A stretch of 11,033 bases of DNA from Angelakisella sp. GTDB taxonomy: Bacteria > Bacillota > Clostridia > Oscillospirales > Ruminococcaceae. The notes under the pieces were generated by a model. The model did no database searches. It worked only from the letters and a program-made list of their open reading frames with translations, and was not told the DNA's origin. Both the position numbers and the translations under genes were made by a program. Of this stretch, positions 6,643-11,033 are shown in pieces; positions within the stretch are counted from its first letter, which is position 1, and each line of letters starts with the position of its first letter. Where the stretch lies: assembly GCA_013316495.1 (NCBI GenBank), contig WSMP01000045.1, forward strand, positions 1-11,033, given 5' to 3'.

Positions 6643-7695
6643 TCACTCCTCCTCTGTCCGCTTCATGATATGGATGTTCTCCGGGGCCACATCCATCCCA
6701 ATCACCGTCCCCGGTTCCACGCTCATGGTGGAGTGGATCATCCAGTGGTAGCCCAGGGCCTCCACCATCATCTCGTAGTGGACCCCCTTGAAGATGACCG
6801 ATTCCACCACCCCAGAGATCTTCCCCTTTTCGGCGGGGAGGATGAGGATATCCTCCGGCCGCACCACCACCTGCACCCGCTCCATGGGGGCAAAGCCCTT
6901 GTCCACGCAGGGGAAGAGGTCGTTGGCGAACTCCACCAGGAAATCCTTGTGCATAAAGCCGTCGATAATATTGCTTTCCCCAATGAAATCCGCCACAAAG
7001 GCGTTCTGGGGCTCGTTATAAATATCCTGGGGGGTGCCGGTCTGTAGAATCTCTCCATCCTTCATCACCACCACCCGGTCGGACATGGTGAGGGCCTCCT
7101 CCTGATCGTGGGTGACGTAGATGAAGGTGATTTCCAGGCTTTGCTGGATGCGCTTCAGCTCCACCTGCATCTCCTTGCGCAGCTTCAGGTCCAGGGCCCC
7201 CAGGGGCTCATCCAGCAGCAGCACCTTGGGCTGGTTGACGATGGCGCGGGCGATGGCTACCCGCTGCTGCTGCCCGCCGGACATCTGGTTGATGTTCCGC
7301 AGGCCGTATCCCCGCAGGTTCACCAGCTCCAGGGCCTCCTCCACCCGCTGCCGCCGCTCCTTTTCCGGGAGCTTGCTGATTTTTAGGCCGAACTCAATGT
7401 TCTCGTAGACGTTCAGGTGCGGGAAAAGGGCGTACCGCTGGAAGACGGTATTCACCTGGCGCTTGTAGGGCGGCACCCCGTTGATGCGCTGCCCCTGGAA
7501 GAAGATGTCCCCCGCCAGCGGCTCGATGAAGCCGCCGATGATGCGCAGGGTGGTGGTCTTGCCGCACCCGGAGGGGCCAAGGAAGGTGATGAACTCCTTG
7601 TCCATAATATCCAGGTCCAGCCCGTGGAGCACCGGCTCCCCGTCGTAATCCACCCGGATCCCCCGCAGGCTGATGATGGCGCTGCTCTTGCTCAT
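6643..7695 (-). CDS. potA: Polyamine ABC transporter ATP-binding protein PotA
   Basis: A 350-residue ABC ATPase that powers polyamine import. Walker A is at 40-48 (GPSGCGKTT), Q-loop Q86, signature SGGQQ at 139-143, Walker B at 157-163 (LLLDEP), D-loop at 166-169 and switch H196. A C-terminal TOBE-type regulatory region follows from about 275. Length and motifs match PotA. The start chosen is the ATG at 7695, giving MSKSSAIISLRGI; a GGGGG-containing Shine-Dalgarno lies 11 nt upstream. The frame stays open further upstream (to about 7908), but that stretch is unlike any PotA N-terminus and overlaps a strongly structured leader. First gene of the operon, transcribed from a promoter about 340 nt upstream. 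Confidence 0.95.
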   Translation of the reverse strand: MSKSSAIISLRGIRVDYDGEPVLHGLDLDIMDKEFITFLGPSGCGKTTTLRIIGGFIEPLAGDIFFQGQRINGVPPYKRQVNTVFQRYALFPHLNVYENIEFGLKISKLPEKERRQRVEEALELVNLRGYGLRNINQMSGGQQQRVAIARAIVNQPKVLLLDEPLGALDLKLRKEMQVELKRIQQSLEITFIYVTHDQEEALTMSDRVVVMKDGEILQTGTPQDIYNEPQNAFVADFIGESNIIDGFMHKDFLVEFANDLFPCVDKGFAPMERVQVVVRPEDILILPAEKGKISGVVESVIFKGVHYEMMVEALGYHWMIHSTMSVEPGTVIGMDVAPENIHIMKRTEEE

Positions 7696-7724
7696 AAATA
7701 ATGCATCCCCCTTTGCGGATAGTA

Positions 7725-7851
7725 CGCCGGGTTTTCCCGGCGCCCATGGATGCGGGAGCTTTTCGCTCCCGCACGCGGTCTGGCTTTGGCCCCATCCCCG
7801 CAAAGGGTTTGCTATGGATGGCGGAAACACTTCCGCACACCTTCCAGACCG
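7725..7851 (-). ncRNA. Structured 5' leader of potA: three-way junction plus two hairpins, candidate cis-regulatory RNA
   Basis: In the transcript, P1 (7844-7851 with 7776-7783, 8 bp, CGGTCTGG/CCAGACCG) encloses two hairpins. P2 is 7821-7826/7831-7836 with a 4-nt loop. P3 has segments 7816-7820/7793-7797 and 7808-7812/7800-7804 with a 3-nt loop. P4 (7751-7759/7765-7773, 9 bp) and P5 (7725-7731/7736-7742, 7 bp) follow. The RNA bases of 7798-7807 (CCCUUUGCGG) are a perfect complement of 7709-7718 (CCGCAAAGGG), which contains part of the potA Shine-Dalgarno. Pairing there would open P3 and hide the ribosome site. This fits a translational switch, but it matches no riboswitch class I recognise, and the ligand or protein is unknown. 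It could instead be one copy of a dispersed structured repeat. Confidence 0.55.
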
Positions 7852-8040
7852 GGGCATTGCCGCGCCGCAATGTTTCTGATTTTTGCCATAGATGCAAAAA
7901 AGGCCCACCCGTCACTCCATTCCGGGATTACAGATTGTACCGCAGAAATTTCGCCAGATAAAACGGAAGGGCTTCCGGGTCCGGCGGGATTTTTGGGTGC
8001 CAAGCCGCAAACTGGAATCGTGCGGGGTTGCCCAATGCAA

Positions 8041-8068
8041 ATATTATCATATTTCTGGATTTTGTCAA
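8041..8068 (-). promoter_or_regulatory. Sigma-A promoter of the potABCD operon
   Basis: On the minus strand, a perfect -35 TTGACA and -10 TAATAT (5 of 6) are separated by 16 bp. A/T-rich tracts lie directly upstream. The start would be near 8034, giving a leader of about 340 nt before potA, unusually long for a transporter operon and consistent with leader-based control. Confidence 0.75.
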
Positions 8069-8110
8069 TACTTTCCGGGAAAAAACCGGGTTTTTTGAAA
8101 AAATTTTAGG

Positions 8111-8160
8111 TTTTATCCGGTTTACTCCCGTTTGCTCCAATTTCCTCCGGTTTGTTCCAA
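8111..8160. repeat. Five tandem 10-bp repeats, pattern TTTnnTCCnn
   Basis: The five consecutive units are ttttatccgg, tttactcccg, tttgctccaa, tttcctccgg and tttgttccaa. TTT at positions 1-3 and TCC at positions 6-8 are kept in every unit, while the other positions vary. The array lies about 43 bp upstream of the potA -35 box. A 10-bp period puts each TCC on the same face of the helix, so it may bind a regulator or bend the DNA. Confidence 0.6.
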
Positions 8161-8171
8161 AAAGGAGAAAA

Positions 8172-8188
8172 TGCCACCTCCGGGGGCA
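8172..8188 (-). terminator. Rho-independent terminator behind the six-helix membrane protein gene
   Basis: Read on the minus strand, a stem TGCC-CC / GG-GGCA with one internal mismatch and a 3-nt loop is followed by TTTTCTCCTTTTT. It is the second of two hairpins after the gene ending at 8259. Confidence 0.6.
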
Positions 8189-8197
8189 AACGAAGAA

Positions 8198-8236
8198 GAA
8201 CGGAGAAGTATGGCGAATTTGCCATACCCTCCGTTC
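8198..8236 (-). terminator. Long stem-loop after the membrane protein gene, probable first terminator
   Basis: GAACGGAG (8198-8205) pairs with CTCCGTTC (8229-8236), and GTATGGC (8208-8214) with GCCATAC (8221-8227), around a 6-nt loop with a small internal bulge. On the minus strand it is followed by the T-rich TTCTTCGTTT. It starts 23 nt after the stop codon and separates this gene from the pot operon promoter. Confidence 0.6.
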
Positions 8237-8258
8237 TCCAAAAGGAAACTTTAACTTT

Positions 8259-8813
8259 TTACCGCCGTCCCCGGCGCAGGAATTTGGGGGCGAAGTAGTC
8301 CCGGTACACCTCGGTGAGGTTTCCCACCGTGTAGTCGTACACCAGGAAGAAAACGTTGCCGAAAAGAAGGAGCACCAGGGCCGAATACTTCCCAAAGCTG
8401 CCAAATTCCTCCAGAATATCCGGAATGCCCAGAACATTTATGACCACCAGATACCCCAGCACAATCATCACATTAAAGAGCAGGAGCTTTGCCACAAGGC
8501 GGAGGAGCTTTACCCCCACGCGCTGCTCCAGGATGGTGCGCAGCACCGGATAGTAGCCGAAGAAGAAGAGAAAGAGGATGGCGGCCTCCTTGCTGGGGGC
8601 CAGCAGCAGGCTCAGCAGGGCGGTGGCCCCGTAGACGATGAAGGCGGTTTTGCGGCCCATCTCCTCCGCCACCGCAATGAGCACCAGCCCGGCAAAGGTG
8701 GGGCAGGCGTATTCAGAGAAGGGAATCATCCCCGTTAGGAACATCAGCAGCAGGCAGAGGCCGGAGGCCATCCCCCCGATGGCTACCTGGGAGCTTTTAT
8801 GCTTCATGGTCAT
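8259..8813 (-). CDS. Six-helix membrane protein, resembles ECF-type S component
   Basis: A 184-residue hydrophobic protein with helices at about 9-30, 37-52, 57-72, 77-92, 105-128 and 143-163, and a basic C-terminal tail (KFLRRGRR). The size, six helices and small-residue-rich first helix (VAIGGMASGLCLLLMFLTGMIPFSEYACP) recall substrate-binding S components of ECF vitamin transporters. No substrate-defining motif is recognised, so this is a weak assignment. The ATG at 8813 has AGGAGG at only 4-nt spacing; the ATG at 8807 has 10 nt. Either may be used. It lies 150 bp after the J-domain gene, with its own candidate promoter and two terminators behind it, so it may be monocistronic. Confidence 0.8.
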   Translation of the reverse strand: MTMKHKSSQVAIGGMASGLCLLLMFLTGMIPFSEYACPTFAGLVLIAVAEEMGRKTAFIVYGATALLSLLLAPSKEAAILFLFFFGYYPVLRTILEQRVGVKLLRLVAKLLLFNVMIVLGYLVVINVLGIPDILEEFGSFGKYSALVLLLFGNVFFLVYDYTVGNLTEVYRDYFAPKFLRRGRR

Positions 8814-8864
8814 AGAACCTCCTAAGTCGGTGAAGTTGAAAAAAGCAGTACCCGGATGGCGCGG

Positions 8865-8892
8865 ATTTTAAAGCGCTCCACCGTATTGCAAA
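8865..8892 (-). promoter_or_regulatory. Candidate promoter for the membrane protein gene
   Basis: On the minus strand, TTTGCA and TAAAAT are separated by 16 bp (4 of 6 and 5 of 6 matches). The start would be about 45 nt before the ATG at 8813. Confidence 0.4.
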
Positions 8893-8915
8893 TACTTTGG
8901 CCGTTCTTCTTTTTG

Positions 8916-8949
8916 CTTCTTTTTCTTCTTTCGCAAGAAGAAAAAGAAG
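8916..8949. repeat. 15-bp perfect hairpin made of one pyrimidine and one purine strand
   Basis: CTTCTTTTTCTTCTT (8916-8930) and its exact complement AAGAAGAAAAAGAAG (8935-8949) flank TCGC. Each arm is purely pyrimidine or purely purine. The 13-base core CTTCTTTTTCTTC is also a mirror repeat. It begins 15 bp past the J-domain gene stop. It has no T-run after it on the minus strand, so it is not a standard terminator, though it may protect the 3' end of the transcript. Confidence 0.65.
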
Positions 8950-8963
8950 TGAGTCCCCCCCCG

Positions 8964-9566
8964 CTAACAACCGCCGCCCATGCAGTTGCAGCAGGTGGAG
9001 CAGCAGTAGAGGGTGGCGCACATCTCGCAGCAGTCGCAGGTGGTGGTGCTGGCGGTGTAGGCGCCGTACTGCCGCTGCTGCATCAGCCGCTGGTAGGCCG
9101 CCCGGTACTCCAGGTTGCTGGGGCTGAGGCGGCAGGCGGTAGCGTAATAGTTGAGGGCGGTGTCCAGCCACCCTTTGGAGTAGTAGATAGTCCCCATCAG
9201 GTAGTTCCATTCCCCGTCCCGCCGGGGCTGGGGGATGCCCTCCAGCAGCTCCTCCGCCTCCAGGAGACGGCCGTTTTGGATGAGCCGCCGGATGTCGTCC
9301 AGCTGGGAGGGCTGGGAGGAGCGGTATTCCCCCTGGCCATACTGGCTGTAGGAGCCGGAGGCGCTTTGCCCGCCTTCCCGCCTGCGCCGCTGAATTTCGT
9401 CGTAGGCCTCGTTTATCTCCTTCATCTTTTCGGTAGCCAGGTCCGCCAGGGGATTGTCCACGTAGTTATCCGGGTGATATTTCCGGGCCAGCTGGCGGTA
9501 GGCGGTTTTAATCTCATCATCGGTGGCGCTGGGGGAAACCCCCAGTACCTGGTAGGGGTCAGTCAT
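8964..9566 (-). CDS. J-domain protein with TPR-like region and Cys-rich tail
   Basis: A 200-residue protein. Residues 3-62 form a J-domain with the essential HPD at 31-33 (RKYHPDN), which stimulates DnaK/Hsp70 ATPase. After a Gly/Ser/Gln-rich linker (64-88) comes a helical region (89-165) resembling TPR repeats (NYLMGTIYYSKGWLDTALNYYATACRLSP). The last 24 residues hold ten cysteines (177, 179, 180, 183, 188, 189, 192, 193, 195, 200), a possible metal site or disulfide cluster. It lacks the zinc-finger and substrate domains of true DnaJ, so it is a specialised co-chaperone. The start ATG overlaps the stop of the upstream DUF5685 gene by 8 bases (ATGACTGA), with AAAGGAG 9 nt upstream. Confidence 0.9.
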   Translation of the reverse strand: MTDPYQVLGVSPSATDDEIKTAYRQLARKYHPDNYVDNPLADLATEKMKEINEAYDEIQRRRREGGQSASGSYSQYGQGEYRSSQPSQLDDIRRLIQNGRLLEAEELLEGIPQPRRDGEWNYLMGTIYYSKGWLDTALNYYATACRLSPSNLEYRAAYQRLMQQRQYGAYTASTTTCDCCEMCATLYCCSTCCNCMGGGC

Positions 9567-10428
9567 TCTTTTCCGCTCCTTTCTCCGCCAGGCGGTCTGC
9601 CTGGGCCATAAGCCCCAGGGTGAGGATATTCTCCAGGATGGGTGCAAAGTGCCGTACCCGTAAAAGCTGCCAGGTCCGCTCCACCTCCCCGATGGTGAGG
9701 TAAAGGGAGCCCCGGCATTGCTGCTGCAGTTCGCCCAGATGGCTTGGCCCCCCGGCCTGTAAAAAGGGGTTGTACCGCCCCCTTTTTTGGTCCGCCGAAA
9801 GGTCGTCCAGGGCGTCCGCCAGGTAAACAAAGCGCCCCAGCAGATACCCCAGCCGGGAGAGCACCCGCCGCTGGTCCTCGTCGTCCGAAAGGGCGGACAG
9901 CACGGCGGAGAGGGCCTGGGCGGTGGGCTGGGCGGCTTCGTCCGGGTTTTGGCAACTTCGGGCCTCCAGCTCCCGCTGTTCCATGGTCATCTGCCGGAAG
10001 GCCTCGTCCGGCTCCGGGCAGCGGGCGGCGGCCCTCCGGTAGGCCCCGCCCCAAAGGAGCAGGCCGCTCCGGGCCAGCAGCCGCCTGCCAGGGCCTTCGT
10101 CGGTCAGGTTGTCCCGCAGCTTCCAGTACAGCAGCAGCACCGCAACATCGGCGGCGAAGGCCAAAGCCGGCGCCTCCTGGCAGACCGGCCTTTTGCCCAG
10201 AGGATTAAAGGGACAGCGCCCAGGGGCGATGGCCGGTTTTTCCTCCGCCAGGGCCAGCCCCAGCAGGGCCAGAAAGGAGGCGTCATAGCTGAGGGTGAAC
10301 CGGGCCGGCAGGCCGAAGGACTGCCCAAGCTGCCGGCAAAGGCCGCAGTACACCGCCTTGTAGGCCTCCAGCTCGCAGACCCGCAGCTGCCCCTCCAGGG
10401 GTCTCACATACCCAAACAGAACCCCCAC
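9559..10428 (-). CDS. DUF5685-family protein
   Basis: About 289 residues, mostly helical, beginning LFGYVRPLEGQLRVCELEAYKAVYCGLCRQLG, the pattern of DUF5685 proteins from Clostridia. Four cysteines, C28, C31 (CGLC), C72 and C83, may bind metal. Two Asp-rich stretches occur: RDNLTDE (105-111) and LADALDDLSADQKRGRYNPF near the C-terminal third. Function is unknown. The start is uncertain. A GTG at 10428 has AGGGAG only 1 nt away. A CTG at 10419 would have 10-nt spacing and would give the MFGYVRP start usual in the family. It overlaps the J-domain gene by 8 bases, so the two products are probably made together. Confidence 0.85.
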   Translation of the reverse strand: MGVLFGYVRPLEGQLRVCELEAYKAVYCGLCRQLGQSFGLPARFTLSYDASFLALLGLALAEEKPAIAPGRCPFNPLGKRPVCQEAPALAFAADVAVLLLYWKLRDNLTDEGPGRRLLARSGLLLWGGAYRRAAARCPEPDEAFRQMTMEQRELEARSCQNPDEAAQPTAQALSAVLSALSDDEDQRRVLSRLGYLLGRFVYLADALDDLSADQKRGRYNPFLQAGGPSHLGELQQQCRGSLYLTIGEVERTWQLLRVRHFAPILENILTLGLMAQADRLAEKGAEKND

Positions 10429-10443
10429 GCTCCCTTTTGGAAA

Positions 10444-10455
10444 GACCCGCGGGTC
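10444..10455. promoter_or_regulatory. 12-bp palindrome in the leader of the DUF5685 gene
   Basis: GACCCGCGGGTC is a perfect palindrome 15 nt upstream of the GTG start at 10428. It could be a protein-binding site. With no loop it is a poor hairpin. No partner is known. Confidence 0.35.
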
Positions 10456-10562
10456 CCTCCCTATCCTTTGTCCACAATACAGTCATTTTACATCACAGCG
10501 CCCTAAAAAGCGTGAATAAATTGTAAATTACCGGTGAATGCCCCCGGACGGCTCCCTTTTAG

Positions 10563-10591
10563 GTATTCTCCGCCGCCTTTTCCGATATAAT
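10563..10591 (+). promoter_or_regulatory. Candidate promoter of the mntP-like gene
   Basis: A perfect -10 TATAAT (10586-10591) has only a weak -35 (GTATTC, 17 bp upstream). The start would be near 10598, leaving about 30 nt of leader, too short to hold a yybP-ykoY manganese riboswitch. The weak -35 suggests an activator or low expression. Confidence 0.5.
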
Positions 10592-10627
10592 GCAATGATT
10601 GGGGGACAGACAGGAGGGGAAGAGAGG

Positions 10628-11017
10628 ATGAGGCTTTGGGAGCTGCTCCTGCTGGCGGTGGGGCTTTCGATGGACGCCTGCGCGGTGGCGGCGGCCAACG
10701 GGGTTTGCTGCCGGGGCTATACCCCCCGGAGGATACTGGCTACCGCCGCCGTCTTTGGAGGATTTCAGGGGCTGATGCCCCTGCTGGGTTACCTGCTGGG
10801 GAGCCGGTTTATCCGGTACATGGCGCGGGTGGACCATATCATTGCCCTGCTGCTGCTGGGCTATTTGGGGGGGCGGATGATTTGGGAGGGCCTTTCTGGC
10901 GGGGAGGAGCGCCCCAAAGGGGCGGTGGCCTTTACCTGGCGGGGGCTGTTTCTTCAGGGGATAGCTACCAGCATCGACGCCCTGGAGCCGGCGGCCGAAT
11001 TTCTCATAGAGCTTTAG
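10628..11017 (+). CDS. mntP: MntP-like manganese efflux protein, truncated
   Basis: Residues 1-119 match the MntP (DUF204) manganese exporter family: hydrophobic helices, SMDACAVAAANG with the first conserved Asp (D16), and ATSIDAL with the second (D117). The family is about 185-190 residues of two repeated three-helix units. Here similarity ends abruptly after L119 (base 10984), where AVGVSF-like sequence is expected. A foreign-looking EPAAEFLIEL follows and then a TAG, giving 129 residues. The second half is therefore missing, and export activity is doubtful. The cause could be a mobile element insertion, a rearrangement or an assembly join; the right edge is only 49 bases away. The RBS AGGAGGGG lies 8 nt before the ATG. 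It is divergent from the DUF5685 gene. Confidence 0.75.
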   Translation: MRLWELLLLAVGLSMDACAVAAANGVCCRGYTPRRILATAAVFGGFQGLMPLLGYLLGSRFIRYMARVDHIIALLLLGYLGGRMIWEGLSGGEERPKGAVAFTWRGLFLQGIATSIDALEPAAEFLIEL

Positions 11018-11033
11018 TATAAGTTTTCTGGGC

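Noticed and set aside
7896..7901. T6 run on the minus strand in the potA leader as an attenuator
   Set aside because: I could find no convincing GC-rich stem directly before it, only short mismatched pairings. The evidence is too weak to call a terminator.
7696..7908. N-terminal extension of PotA (frame open for 71 codons upstream of the ATG at 7695)
   Set aside because: The extra residues do not look like any PotA start, and the stretch is occupied by strong paired RNA helices. The ATG at 7695 has a ribosome site and gives a normal-length protein.
10456..10627. yybP-ykoY manganese riboswitch before mntP
   Set aside because: The candidate promoter leaves only about 30 nt of leader, and I see none of the conserved paired segments of that class.
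1..11033. CRISPR array, tRNA or rRNA genes
   Set aside because: No regularly spaced repeats with unique spacers and no recognisable tRNA or rRNA segments were seen on either strand.

Overview
This window looks like chromosomal DNA from a GC-rich gut Clostridium of the Oscillospiraceae type (Flavonifractor, Lawsonibacter, Pseudoflavonifractor or Oscillibacter-like). That placement is inference. It rests on strong GGAGG ribosome sites, high-GC codons, AT-rich sigma-A promoters, a paired M16 protease-like locus of the EF-P 5-aminopentanol type, and a DUF5685/J-domain gene pair.

Left part, minus strand (1-2260): two M16 metalloprotease-family genes. A catalytically dead ymfF-like gene is followed, with an 8-base overlap, by a zinc-motif-containing ymfH-like gene that runs off the left edge. 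A divergent intergenic region (2261-2496) holds promoters both ways and a 22-base perfect palindrome. The palindrome lies just upstream of a RelB/DinJ-type antitoxin gene on the plus strand. The partner YoeB-type toxin gene is broken by a 162-bp MITE-like element. A shorter relative of the element (77 bp) lies beyond the locus terminator, exactly at the stop codon of a glyoxalase-like gene.

Centre, minus strand (3343-8068): a polyamine ABC importer operon, potA-potB-potC-potD, followed by the glyoxalase-like gene. All junctions are tight (3-nt gap, 4-nt overlap, 1-nt overlap, 32-nt gap). A strong promoter (TTGACA/TAATAT) lies about 340 nt upstream of potA. The long leader can fold into a three-way junction plus two hairpins. 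Ten bases of its hairpin P3 are perfectly complementary to the potA Shine-Dalgarno region. This is the best candidate here for an undescribed regulatory RNA. Five phased 10-bp repeats lie upstream of the promoter. PotD has no lipobox but carries a C-terminal hydrophobic segment, so it may be membrane-anchored from the 'wrong' end.

Right part: a six-helix membrane protein (minus) with two terminators behind it; an A/G-rich 15-bp perfect hairpin; a J-domain protein with a TPR-like region and a very Cys-rich tail; and, overlapping it upstream, a DUF5685-like protein. A divergent plus-strand mntP-like manganese exporter gene begins at 10628 but loses family similarity after its second conserved Asp and stops early, near the right edge.
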